From positions 1 through 64,000 of the forward strand of contig WTXI01000178.1 in the NCBI GenBank assembly GCA_022376515.1: 64,000 bases of DNA. Direction: 5' to 3'. Shown one piece after another: positions 1-11,440 of the stretch. How positions within the stretch are numbered: position 1 is the stretch's first letter; each line of letters starts with the position of its first letter. The stretch comes from Lactifluus volemus. Its lineage: Eukaryota > Basidiomycota > Agaricomycetes > Russulales > Russulaceae. The notes below the pieces were generated by a model that worked only from the letters and a program-made list of their open reading frames with translations, had not been told where the DNA came from and did no database searches. The position numbers and the translations under genes were made by a program.

Positions 1-1119
1 TCCCCGTACCGTCCCCGTCCTTTGCGTCTGCTTTCTTACTATACAGTGGGGAGAGGCTGTTGAAGTCGTCGGTTGTTGTTGACACCGATCAGCGTTCGTC
101 GCTGTTCGGCGCCCTCATTGCGGGGCTAAAAATTTTTTCCACTGACCCTCGGGGTCTTCACTCCGTCTCTTCTTACCCAATAGGTCTCTGCTTCCCTCCT
201 TGACTGATTTATGTACGAAGTCTCGTCTCCTTCCCTTAGCTTTCTCTTTTACTTCTTTACTTGACTCTTTTCTTAACGCTGACTTCACTCGCCGCGCCGA
301 ACTTCGGCTCTTCAAGGCGTCTTGGTCTGTGGTCCCTGGCAGGGACACCCTTACTCGCCTCTTGGAGAACACCCAGCCGGAGCTAGTCGTCAACCCCCCT
401 ACTCCTCGTAAACAACTTGCCTTCCACCTCTGGCACCAGGATATCCTCCTGGGACTTGCCGCCAGAAACCTGGCCACCACGCTTGGGTTGCCTGTCCCCC
501 CACCCTTCCTCAGACCCACCGCCTTTCGTCCGGGGCCTTCTGTCCCACAACAACCGCGCCCTCTTCTCTAACGGCCTCCAACTCCTCTCCCGCCACGGCT
601 TCATCGCGGACTACAGTGACCGCTTCCGGCCTGATGCCGGGGACAACACCTGCTGCCCCTGCAATTACGTGGAGCTCTCTTCACCGCCTCTCAGCCCGGG
701 GATTACCCGCCGCACCACCCTATCACACATCCTCTTCGATTGCCCCCTTTACTCTGAACAGCGGTCGTCCACCATTTCTCACTACTCCTCCGCCTCTATC
801 TTCTCCACTGAACTCGGCGGCCGTAACCTAGCCCAATTCACTTTCCTCACACAAGCCACCCTCCGCCCCCTGCCTCCCAGACCAGACCCCCCTTGAATGA
901 CGCCGTTGGACAGCGGCTGATGTAAGTCCTTTTATGTCTCCTCTGCCTCGCTCGCCTCCATATGTACTCCTTACCATATCACCTTCGCCAACGCCTCCCT
1001 TATATTATGTCTCTTACGGTATCTTCCTCGTGTCGTTACTTGTCTTGTAGGCTATGTCTTGTTGCTTGTAGCAGGGACAATAAACTCCAATTCAAAAAAA
1101 AAAAAAAAAAAAAAAAAAA
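1..1119 (+). mobile_element. 3' end of a LINE (non-LTR retrotransposon), entering from the left edge
   Basis: The segment ends in a 26-nt A tract (1094-1119), preceded by an AATAAA signal near 1079 and the 3' terminus TAAACTCCAATTC. Upstream lies a broken coding region resembling the C-terminus of LINE reverse transcriptases of the Tad1/I type. The 5' part and left target-site duplication are outside the window. The strand is strongly pyrimidine/C-rich, as is the separate poly(A) retroposon at 21760-31815, which ends in nearly the same 14 bases before its A tract. The family assignment is inferred from the coding remnant; the poly(A) end is seen directly. Confidence 0.75.
200..896 (+). pseudogene. 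LINE ORF2 C-terminus (RNase H-distal, cysteine-rich tail), frameshifted
   Basis: Two overlapping open frames (200-571 and 417-896) form one conceptual C-terminus if a single-base indel near 520-530 is allowed. The first frame has a helical stretch and an LF..WS..PGR-like segment. The second has an RGLLSHNNRALFSN stretch, then RFRPDAGDNTCCPC and SHILFDCPLYSEQR. This matches the CxC...HxxxxC tail that follows RNase H in Tad1-like LINEs. In a live element it would be the end of the reverse transcriptase polyprotein acting in target-primed reverse transcription. The frameshift makes this copy dead. A degenerate cellular gene is less likely because the poly(A) tail follows 200 bp downstream. Confidence 0.6.
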
Positions 1120-1869
1120 GACTCGGCTTGAAGCCACTGAGCAGCTTAGCCAAGGGCGCCGGCTCGTAAGCTCGTGGCTGACCGATGCTCGCTTGGCCTT
1201 GCCCTAGCCGCTATCGTGGCCGTAATTCGTCCACACATCGATAGACCTCATCGTGGTCATCATCCGAGTCTACTCTGGCTTACCCTCCACACACTGCCGG
1301 CATAATGGTGCTTGATGTTACACCTTACCTCGGCCTCATCACCACCGATTTTAAGTTGTACGTAATTATGGAGAGTGCGCGGAATGGAACGATCTATGTG
1401 TTTGGGAGGGGGATGGGGTACAAGTGGGGGAGGAGTTGTGAGTTTTTTAAGTTCACCGGATACCAGCCTTAAAAATGTCCCCTCCCTAGGGCCGCGTGCT
1501 CGAATCACGTAGAGTAAGTTAGCGCGCTCATTCAGCGTGGATTTCAACGTGCTGCATCGCCGCTTTTCCTTGCGGCATTATTTGCGATGAGAGGTTGAGG
1601 GCCTGGGGACATCGCGAGCCCAGTTCACGGTAACTCAACTACAGCAGTCGCCGTTCCCATTTTAGACCCATTTATGATCAGCAGGAGAGATGGGTCTGGC
1701 GCTGACTGGCCATTTATGGAGGAACTTCGAGTATTTAAGAGTTTTGAGTGAGTTTGATAAGAAACAACAGGCGGAACTTGAGGCGGAATGCGGATCTGAA
1801 AATTGGATATTTGGATCTTCGCATCGATCATGAAGAATCAATCATGTGACGGTTTCCTGCGAATAGTTT
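1120..1869. other. mosaic of repeat-unit relics, no gene seen
   Basis: A short piece of module R1 is recognisable at about 1235-1340. A roughly 35-bp relic at about 1358-1392 matches the family A exon 1 region, including the shared GGAGAGTGCGCGGAAT block. No ORF here has recognisable protein features. Confidence 0.4.
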
Positions 1870-2700
1870 CCTCAATACAATCGACACCGACATCCGTGCA
1901 GACCTTCAATCGAATGGCTCGGGCTGGGATTTCTCTGGTGATAGACCTCATCATCTACTCTCCACACACGATGTAATAGATCACCACGACCTCATACCTG
2001 CAGTCATGCAAATGTAATCAGTCCTCACCTGCGCAGGTGCCCTTTATGTTGAGCTTGACCTCCTAGAACCGTTCAGGTTATAATCACCCATATTAGCCCA
2101 GTGGTATGTGTCTTATGGGTCCTCTTTTCCTTCCCTGCGTAGGAGTGACATGTCAGTCAAATAGAATACAGTGTAGATCGCTTACAACCACTACAAATTA
2201 TACGCCGACTCAAAGACCCCTTTCTATTCCATACTCCATGTTCACTCACCGAAATGCGGAGCCAAGGCACGGAGCCATGAGCAGTGCAGGCTACAATTGG
2301 TATCATATCGAACTCTTCTTACTAGTATCGTAAAGTGCTGCCATCTTTTTGGCAGTTTGGATACGTACCCATTAGCGACGCAGGTTGCTGGGTGGGGCCT
2401 TGGGTCTGCTACTAGTAGAAGCCATCATCTCGGTAATCAGATTTACAGTGTATCCCTCATTTGTAACAGTCCAATGGGCTAGCGCATGGCGTCGAGTTCA
2501 GTGGGAAGTCTCGGGGTCAAATAGACATAGATAAAATGCACGCATCCCGATCCCGCGCCGCGACAACCCCGCAACGGCAGCCATCGAGGGGGCTGCGGAA
2601 TCTTAAGGGATGTTTGTACATGTTGTCCTTCAGTGCTTCACCGATGACGCCCGTGGGAAGGTGGATCAGTACGCATTCAAATTGAAAAAACATTCTTGAA
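1870..2700 (+). repeat. segmental repeat module R1, copy a
   Basis: This is homologous to stretches near 10495, 18760, 46295, 55420, 59530 and 61245. Shared blocks include ACCTTCAATCGAATGGCTCG near the start, CGCCGACTCAAAGACCC in the middle and GCGGAGCCAA...GGAGCCATGA later. No conserved reading frame survives across the copies, so I treat it as noncoding or decayed. Confidence 0.6.
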
Positions 2701-2833
2701 CGAAGAGGGAAGAAGCCCTCACGTAGCTAAGAGAGACTCAAATACTGTACAACTGTGACGGTACCGAATTGTGCATCATCACCACGACGCACACACCGTT
2801 CAAGGTTACGATGAGAATTAGAGAAATGATAGC

Positions 2834-3670
2834 TCAGAAAAAATCGGCCGTGTCGAGGGTAATTACCACCTTGAACCGACCAGCGTGACCCGGTTCCATG
2901 CGAACCATATCAATCTGCGAATTAGGGTGGTCTATGTAGCGGCGAGCAAGGCGTCTGAGATTATCCGCCAGTTGATAGTCAAGGACAGGGGCATTGTAAG
3001 CCCTAGGATCCGGAAGCTCAGCTCTGGCGGGACCTGGTACTAGAAGCTGAGGAGCATAGTCAGCCTGGAAGTAGTTTTGTCCTTGAATTTCCTGTAGCAG
3101 GAGATGTTGTGGGTACATACGTAAAAAAAAATAAAAGATGGAACGTACGGGGGCAGGTTGAACTTGCATGGCTTGCGGGTGCACCAGGATATCTTGAGCG
3201 ACTCCTGCATAATGATACACGTATTGGACCGCATGATCCTGTGGAAGAGGGCCCTGGGTGGATCATCAGTGAAAAAATTAGAAATTGCTCAAATGGGTCT
3301 CACTCACACCTGGTTGTGGATGGTGATAGTATCCCACAGGCATTTGCCTGTCATATTGCACTACATCAATATAGTGCGGGTCTTGTGGGCGTTCCTGCAT
3401 AACAACGTGCTCGCCGACTGGGGGAGGCATATTTGCAAAAGGGCCTTCGGGTTGCCAGTTGTTATTGCCGGCAGAAAACTGGATATACAGTAAACGACGA
3501 CGCCGAGATATGGAATTTGCAATGAGAAGTGAATCAGGATGTGATTGATGAGCACTGACCCTACGATTCTCTTGTACATGATCACGGAGAGTGCGTGGAC
3601 TGGTGCGAGGACTCGGAGCAATATCGTGTTCCAAAGGTTCATTGGCTTGTTGAGTCCAAGAATAAGCCAT
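2834..3670 (-). CDS. family A small protein, copy 1 (unrecognised, four exons)
   Basis: I do not recognise this protein. Four exons on the minus strand (3560-3670, 3308-3478, 3149-3238, 2834-3091) join in frame to 209 residues. All three introns are phase 0 with donors GTCAGT, GTGAGT and GTACGT and AG acceptors; the last is 57 nt. The ATG at 3670 opens the conserved start MAYSWTQQANEPLEH. Exon 2 is rich in Gln, Pro and Tyr (YYHHPQPG). Exon 4 holds the conserved C-terminal core with NLRRLARRYIDHP, MVRMEPGH and RFKVVITLD, ending at 2834. There is no signal peptide or membrane segment. The same splice sites recur in three other copies here, which strongly supports the model. Function is unknown; the Gln/Pro-rich, soluble composition fits an intracellular protein. 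Confidence 0.75.
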
Positions 3671-4001
3671 CTACGTGTATTTGGAAGCTATACTGGCTTC
3701 GCAGGAAGGGGGGAGCTGTAAGTCTACCGCATACCACTGGGAGCTTTAATAGCATTCTCTAGCGCTTAGGCTGCTATGACCGATGTAGCAGAGATTCGGT
3801 CCCGACGAACAATGTGTTTTGTGGAAGTTGTGCATGTTTGTCTATGACAAACAGTGACCTCGCGTCACGTCGGCCCTTTTTTTTTTTTGGGAAACCTTGG
3901 AACGTGCACGAAGATAGCCGCATAAGTGCCTAACAGCTGCAACATTTCCTCAAGCGGTTGGAGCCCCGGGTGGGGGAGTCACGTCGGCCCTCAGTGGTCA
4001 T
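3671..4001. other. upstream region of family A copy 1
   Basis: The proximal part resembles the upstream region of the other family A copies (GCATACCGCATACC... followed by a TTTAA-containing stretch). A T tract lies near 3880. No gene is seen. Confidence 0.35.
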
Positions 4002-7000
4002 TAGTGTTGCCGCGGTCCGGTCCGGTGCTGCTCGAGTTGACAGCTCGAATGTAACTCGCACCGTCGAGTTGACACCGGTGCAACTCTCGAGTTACCACAT
4101 CACGGGACTTCGAAATCTAGCCAATCAGGACTCATGGTTGTTTAATTCACACGCTTGTGTGCTTTGCGGCAAAACATGGTGTTTGTCATATTGTGGTTGT
4201 GGGTGCATTATCTACTGGAAAAATGTCCTCTATGTATTACTCGAATGATGCTTGTGCTACTACCCAAGCACCCACAAATTGGGGCCACCAAGTTGCATGG
4301 AGGGAGGGCTGAGGCGAGAGCCTGAGCCGACTCATCAGTACGCTTCCACACCCGTGAAATCATCCTCATCTCCAAAACAAAGGAGCACACGGGCCCTAGG
4401 GTCACGCACGAGTTCCTCGAGCGTGCGTTGGTAAGTCCGCGTGCGGAATGCGGTGAGAAGCCGCGTGGGCCAAGTGGGTATGATACCAGGACGTGTGTTG
4501 TGCGCCGTGGCACAGGCAGCACTGGGTGGAGTGACGCAGTGAGTGCGCCATTTGAGTACCCCTACCAATAGGAAACTTGGCCTTAAGTATTTGTCTTGTC
4601 GAAAGTTGGGGTGGCAGAAAGGGATGAGAAAGAGAGGGGACTATTTACGCATTACAAGCACGACTTCGCACACGTCACCGAGCCGCTTGAGTGCATAGCT
4701 CACGAGCTCACGCAGATCCTCAGCCTCTGGTAACCCCGTAAATGATTTCCAGCGCGAAGAGAGACCAACACCGCGCGCATTGTAGTATTTGAGATTGCTT
4801 CAAAGTTCCGTGCTTTAGAGATGGAGATAAAGGCAAACTGTGAGGTGACGTGCTTACGGTTTATTGGTGCACCTTTCATATGACTCCTTGGAGTCGACTT
4901 CAAAGTGGACATTCTGGGTTCGAGAGTTCACCGTAGGCGAGATAGGGTCAAAGCTGAGTGATGACGGGCACTCGCCCTCTTGTGGGAGCTGGATGCAGAA
5001 ATTTCACACGGCCTGACAAGGTGTGTCCCGTCCATCTACAGGAGAGTAGACAGTCACCCGAGGAAATAACATGAGAAAAATGAAAGGGGCTAGTATGGTG
5101 AAGTAGAGTAGGATGTGGGTTTGGTGTCCAACTTGAAGAGGAAATGAACGATGAGGATGAGGGCCGCAAAAAATCAAGACAAACACGTTGGTAAGCCCAT
5201 GTGGGAATTCCATATATGGCATTGGTTCCTGCAGTTGGCAGATGGGAAAAACTTTATAATCAAGTCGCTGGTTGCACCGGTGCGAACTCATTTTTCTAGC
5301 AGTGTGAGTTGATGACAAATCCTGACTGTGTGCGAGCAGCACCGGACTTGCGGCAACACTAGCGCGAGACATATATATCCAAGTCACTGTAAATGGGAGG
5401 TCGTGTCAATTGGCACTATTTGCGCCTTTGTCATCGAATTTGAAAAAGGACTGGGCACTGGGCAAAGGGTATTCCCAATATGTTATGGAAGAGGAATGCA
5501 GGCACGGGAATTCCTCTTCCGGTATCCTTCAAGTGTTGCCGCCAGTCCGGTGTCACACCGGTCCAACTTGTACCCGTCGTTGCGTATCATCATCACCGGA
5601 CCGAAAAATCGAGTTCACCCGGTCCAACCCGCGGTGTGTGGAACATTGATTAGTTACTACTTTCCCACTACACAAACGAGTTGCGCGTGACTCGTGTGAG
5701 TCAAGTAGACAATGTCGAAGTGAACACTGCGTTAACAAGACCTATTCATGAATGGATTTTGATTGTTCTGCACACAATTTCTACCTTGCATCTTGTCCCC
5801 ACATGGCACCATTCAAACTGAGATGGTTATAAAGTGGCTCAAGCTTGAGATTCACCCCCAGTTTCCCCCCCAATGGTGGATGGACTGATTGTCACTCTTG
5901 GAGTTTCCCTATTCATGGCCCTAGTGGCTGTAACTGTATTCCGTCACAAGGGCAACAGTACCACGATGAATGAAGTCAGCTGCATCAGCCTAAGCCTCCA
6001 ACTAATGCGGACATCTTGACATCTCATTGATCTCATCTTGGCCGCTAGCTTGTGCATGTTCACCAGTTCGTACATTCACTTCCTGGATCTTCATGGAAGT
6101 GGCTATGGCACCGTCGCGTTTTCACAACATTCAGATTCTCAACTGAATGTGCCCTCTCAGTGTCTCTCATTTCCCTTTGCACCTCCTGCTGAACTGCCTG
6201 GGCAAAAATAGTGGGGATGGCACGGCAACCCCAAACTTGAAGGGCAAGTGCAAGTCAACAGCAATCACGCGACGGAGGAAGCCATACAAGAGCTTATATC
6301 TTTGTGGACGTATTTTGTTCAACAAGTGGCCTAAAATTCAACTCTTATGGTCTCGTACATACCAATACATGACAAGTCACCCTTTTCTCTCTCGGCACAA
6401 TCAACTTATTACCCTCACTGGACTTTCTGGCCGTGCGAGAGAAGTAATTTGCCACCCGGTGATTCCCAACTTCTGATGCGGTCTTCAGCTACACAGTCGC
6501 GGTAGTGAATCTTACTTTTGGAAAGTTGTCCAGGTTAATCCTCGCCATCGTACTGGGAACTGGTAGATTCCATGCGATGACCCAACCGATGGACAACGTA
6601 TACAAACCATTGTCATGGCTTCCACTGGCATCACCTCACGCTTCCCTGAATAGTCTCGATGGAGGATCACCACTGGCATGCCAGAACGTTTCGGCGGAAC
6701 CTGGAAGGTCCGTAGTGGTTGCGTCAACCCCACTACAATGGGTCTAGCGAATCGCATAGTCTCCTAGAAATTCACCATTTCGTAGTCAGCGATTCCATTG
6801 GGAGAAATCTGGTTAGCGCTGTACAGCGCTTGTGGGGGGTGACATGGATGCGTCCAACATTTGAAATGATCTCATTGAGTCACTAGCATTGACAGTACAA
6901 CATAGAGGAATTAAGGGATTTGCTTAACAGCATGGACAACTTCAACTTGTAATTTACTTCTATAACCAAAAAACTGTTGACTGGCCCGTGTGAAATCCTT

Positions 7001-7097
7001 GCATCTACAATCGAGTTACACCGGTGTGAACTCGATTTTTCGAGTTGCGTCCGAGTTGACACACCGGACTGGACCGGACCGGACCGCGGCAACACTA
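4002..7097. mobile_element. hAT-like inverted-repeat element (possibly two adjacent elements), no transposase
   Basis: The 25 bp at 4002-4026 and at 7073-7097 are perfect inverted repeats beginning TAGTGTTGCCGC, a hAT-style terminus. Subterminal CCGGT and CGAGTTGACACC motifs recur in both orientations near each end. A right-type end also occurs at 5351-5361 and a left-type end at about 5531, so the span may be two elements (4002-5361 and 5531-7097) about 170 bp apart. No hAT transposase motif is visible. The ORFs at 6147-6476 and 6505-6747 show no family features. No 8-bp target-site duplication is found, so the boundaries are old or rearranged. Confidence 0.5.
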
Positions 7098-7139
7098 CCG
7101 GGGCAAACGAAGGCCAAGGTGAGCATCGGTCATCTCCCG

Positions 7140-8795
7140 CCGTGAAGCTGCGTGAAGTGCTGTCACGGTGTGCAGTGGGCCAAATCGCTGATACTCTTGC
7201 CTTGCCCACAGTTATGCATCTCCAGCAACGACCTTTCATCACTTCCATCAGTCCGACTCGCCTTTTTGCTGGATGTTGGTTCAATTTCTCCCACATGTGG
7301 TTTTTATCCTTGGTGAGCCCATTAAGCACCCATCACAAACGCCGGTCTGTCTTACCTCTCTGCCCCATTTACTGCCCCTTCGTTGCTGTGTTTACTCCTT
7401 CAATCACCATCTCTCTATTATTCGTGATGTCTCAACATGATGCGGAACCGCTAGCTTCTGTGCGACATGCCGGAACCCACGCCAGTGAAGCCAGGCCCTC
7501 TTCTGCCCACGATGCCACCTACTTGGCTTATCATGAGTATTCAGACACTCGCCGCCGCCTGTGATTGTTGGTGCGTGCCAGTGCGAGCTTTTATCACACC
7601 ACATCGACCTTCTCTCCTTCCTCCTCCTCACATACACAAACTCTCGGATTCACTAGCCCAGATCTCGTTTACGGTGCGTTCAAAAAAGCTGGCCTTGTTG
7701 AGGGAGCTGTCCGCTCAAGGTATGTTACGTTGCACGCCCACGTCGCAGCAGCCCCGTCAACGTCGCTGCATCCGTTTTTCATTTGCCGCGCCGTTCCCGC
7801 CGGACCGACGGATTACCTGAAATGAACTCCGGCACGTGATCCACGGATGAGCTGCAGATCCGCGAGAATGGGAAGCTGGACAACGGATGGGGCTTTTGTG
7901 CGCGTCCCAGGATGCGATTTGCGACCCGGGCCTGCCGCCTAATATTGCCTGTTCCTGCCGGGCGGGTCGTGTATATCTGACGGTTAAGTTAGCTCAGACC
8001 ATGTTTGCTTGAATAGAACTGATGTACCCAATCTCATAATCATGCACGCAGTGGGTTCGGTCATATCAATCCCATTGTCTGCCAGTCACAGTACGAAGCA
8101 CGCTGGTTGTCTCCTTTGCAGAATTTATGTCGTAGATCTTCTGGTTTTTTTAGTGCTGGTGGTTCGTGCTATTGAAAGGGCACATGGACATCCGATAAGA
8201 ATTCTATGTCGGAAGGAAATCAGTTGATTCAGTTCGCATGCTTCCAAGCTCACGCAATATATATGAGACAACACTCACCCCAACTTGAGGAGAAAGGGGT
8301 CCGACTCGGGGTGCGCCGGGCAGTTCGAACCGTTTAAGGGAACATCGTTGTATTATAATAACATCTAGATCGATTGGGCAGGAACCTTTCGGCTAGCTCC
8401 TCACAGAAGGAATCCGCGACATCTGCGCCGCGGAGATGCCGTCGCCTGCTCCCTGTGATGTGATTCAGGTTCGTTTACTGAGTGGAGAATCACTGGCTTA
8501 GATCTGGCTTTATGTCGGGTTTATGTAATCAAGCGCCGGCGCTCTTAATTCGGTGAGTGTTATTCCGCGGATGTCACCACTCGACTAAGTGCAAACTGTG
8601 GGAATCACTTCAATTCAAAGAGATAATTTAGCAAAGTCACAATATGACAAGGTGTGACACAAGACGAGAAACCAGTCGCACAACGGCGAATGACCACGTC
8701 ACCCACAAAACACGGGACCAGGGTCTTATAAGATGTACTCCATGTATCGACAGCGCACACTACAACTAATCGTACAAGCATGAAGGGACATCGCC
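7140..8795 (+). repeat. segmental repeat modules R5 and R4, copy 1
   Basis: Positions 7140-7500 are homologous to about 13965-14300 (shared GGATGTTGGTTCAATTTC and CTGTCTTACCTCTCTGCCCC). Positions 7560-8795 are homologous to 15740-17250 (shared CCCAGATCTCGTTTACGG and later GCTAGCTCC...GAAGGAATCCG). The second part lies immediately downstream of the family B gene in both units. Plus-strand ORFs here are short and not conserved as proteins. Confidence 0.55.
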
Positions 8796-9542
8796 TCAGA
8801 GAAAGTCATCCATGTCAAGCACTATGACCACCTTGAATCGACCAGTCAGGCTCTGTTCCATACGAACCGTATCTACTTGTGATTCCATATTTTGCAAATA
8901 GTGAATAGCTAGTCGTCGGAGGTTCTCTGCTTGTCGTGCATCGGGAAGTATCTGGTAAGGCCACTGATTAGGGACTGCCTAAACATACGTGCATGCGAGA
9001 CGACGCACATAGTAGGCTCCGAGTTGCGGCCCTTGCGGGTCATAGCGTCGTGCCTGTGGCTGGACACCTTGCACAGGCCTTGCGTATGCATCGAAGCCTA
9101 GATCATTAGGGATCGCAGGGAGCTGGACATATGATGTATTGTCAGTGAGGAGGGCCATTTCATGAACCTAGGGGATACTCACGACTTGCGGATGAGGGGC
9201 GTAGTAGTGAATGTGTTGGGCTTGATCTGGAAAATCTACATGTTCTACCGGTAGTGGGATATCCATGTTGAGGCGTGGACCGTATGGCCCGTGTTGTGGG
9301 TCGTGTTGGTACTGCAGAGGAGTCGTTGTCAAGGGGTGCGCGGGGGGTTCGTAGTGCCCGTAGTTGTAGTGGGGTCTGTGAAGGTAGGGTGCACGTTGTG
9401 GTTCGCCGTGGGTAGCCGATTGAATGTCCTCCAAATGAGGTCCATTCTGGCCATCATCCACAGCCGGGAGCAAGGGGAAAAGGGGATGAGGGGACACGTT
9501 TCTTGGAAGGCTATAGGCTTGCTGTCGTTCAACTTGGACCAT
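8796..9542 (-). CDS. family B small protein, copy 1 (unrecognised, three exons)
   Basis: This is an unrecognised protein. Exons at 9183-9542, 9009-9122 and 8796-8951 join in frame to 209 residues, with phase-0 introns (GTGAGT donor to TCCAG; GTGCGT donor to TTACCAG with a CTAAT branch-like site). I chose the start at 9542 (MVQVERQQ) because the ATG upstream at about 9597 runs into a stop. A TTTAAAAA box lies about 70 bp upstream. Exon 1 is rich in His, Pro, Tyr and Gln (YLHRPHYNYGHYEPPAHP). The last exon (ENLRRLAIHYLQNMESQ, VRMEQS, RFKVVIVLDMDDF) is clearly related to the family A C-terminus. Residues encoded near 9312-9340 correspond to intron sequence in copy 2. Confidence 0.7.
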
Positions 9543-9649
9543 CTGAGCTCCGGTGTAATTGAACTTGGGGAACGAAGATTCTATAGTCCTTTGGCCATAG
9601 AACAGTGAGGCCTTTTTAAAGAAGTGAGAGGCGCTGGCGATTCATATAT

Positions 9650-10232
9650 CCGTAATCAAGTCCCATGGTCTCACTTATCACTGGCCGAGAAACCCCTCTG
9701 ATATTGATGTGATTCTATCACGAATACACGGGATTACGGGCCATAATCATGCTAAGAGTCCGACCAGAGTGTGTTCTTGTCGACAGGCATCAACAAAAAA
9801 TGTCGAAAGACAGTGTACAGATGTCCTAGAGGCAGAGGCAGAGTGGGAGAGTGGGTAGTGTATCCACACTGGCAGTTCAATTAGATCCCAAATGCGGTTA
9901 AGCATTCAACCGATTCCTGACCTAATTGACCTTCTTAGCCTGAGCACCGGCATGCGCAAACCTTGTTCGAGAAGTTTTCTGATGTGCACCGCGCCAATGT
10001 ATGTCGAACAACCGACGGAGGAACGAATAAATCTGTGCGTAGTGGCGCGTGTACTGGCTGGTCAACTATGGATTGAAAGATGATGATGATAGTTCCATTT
10101 AGTAATCTATGGATTGTCCCCTATTCCGAGTCCGAGCATCTCGGATCTGAAATAGACAGACCCCGAACACTTGATATGGCCTGAAGTGTCTGGGGTCTGT
10201 CAACTGAGACCGATGTTGGCCAATTGAATTCG
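9650..10232. other. intergenic stretch without a gene
   Basis: No supported coding region is present. The only structure seen is the hairpin at 10155-10201, listed separately. An ORF at 9892-10083 has no recognisable features. Confidence 0.4.
10155..10201. repeat. near-perfect inverted repeat (hairpin)
   Basis: A 10-bp arm GACAGACCCC (10155-10164) pairs exactly with 10192-10201. Inside it, ACACTT pairs with AAGTGT around an 11-nt loop, with a 2-nt internal mismatch. It could be a terminator-like or small-element relic; no other copy is seen in the window. Confidence 0.6.
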
Positions 10233-11440
10233 GGGCCTTTGCATCCCCGGCCCTTGGGCCACCTCCCATCCCATTGCATCCCTGGGACCCATCATCCATC
10301 GCATCTCCATCACCCATCGCATCCCTGGGCCATCAAACATCACATCACATCGCACCGCATCACACTCTGCTGCCTAATTTTCTCTTCTTTTAGCACTCAT
10401 CTACTTTTTCTCAGTCGTTCTTCTCGTCTCTGCACCCAACGCGGCTTTGCACCTGTCAAATTAGATTTGACGCCCTTTATGTTTGCTCATGTGTGTATTT
10501 CCTTTCACACCTTCAATCAAATGGCTCGAGCTGGGATCTCTCCGTCGTCGATAGACTCATCATCTACTTCTGGCTTACCCTCCACGCACATCCGGTATAA
10601 TGGCGTTTGATTTGAAAGATCACCACGACCTCATCAGGTGCCAATGATTCTCCATCACCTCACTCCTTCAAGTTTCCTCGCTTACCCTGAGTGTCTCACG
10701 GAGGCGGGTGTGTGCGGTCATGGCAGTGTCCTCACTCGGATAGACGCCCTTATGTCGTTGGCACTACCTGTCCCTTCCAGATTGTAGTCACTCATGAAAG
10801 CCCAGTGGTGCGTGGTCTTAACTTATCCTCGTGCATCCTCCCTTCTCCTTCCCTGCGTGGGAGTGACATATCAGCCAAATAGAATACGGTAATAGACCCC
10901 ATCCATACTACATACAAGACATTTCCACGCCGACTCAAAGACCCTTTCCCCCCATACTCCACGTTCACATTTCTCACGCATGCATATATATGATATATCC
11001 ATCATCAGACAGCGTCCGCATGGACTGCAACTACTCTGAATACAGCACACGATTACAGGCCACCGAAATGCGGAGCCAAATGGCATGGAGCCATGACCAG
11101 CCTGTGGCAGTGTAAAGGGATCTCTGTGTACAAGTGTCTATGCGGGCTACAATTAATCAATCCGAGTCGTTCGCGGATGCCCATGAAGAAGGCATGATTG
11201 CAGGTTGCGGGGCGGTTTCTTGGATCCAGCTCGGCACTCAAATTTCGGTGGTCGTCCTGTCGTCAGTCTGGATCCCGTACGCGGATGCGTAATCGAGGGC
11301 TGCAACGGAATCTTAAGGTGTGTTTGTACACATTGTCCTTCACCGCGTTGCGCAGCCTCGCCATCACCACAACTGAGTCCATTCCCCCGAATGACGCACT
11401 GTAGATCAGCTAGCTTTAAAATCCCTCTAATACAGCTCGG
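10233..11440 (+). repeat. segmental repeat modules R0 and R1, copy b
   Basis: The start (GGCCTTTGCATCCCCGGCCC) is shared with 55338, where it truncates a membrane-protein gene. It runs through degenerate CATCCCTGGG/CATCAC-type short repeats (10240-10370) into module R1. The latter matches 18760-19700 and 55420-56000, including the GGAGTGACATATCAG and GACTCAAAGACCCTTTCC blocks. No conserved ORF is seen. Confidence 0.6.
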
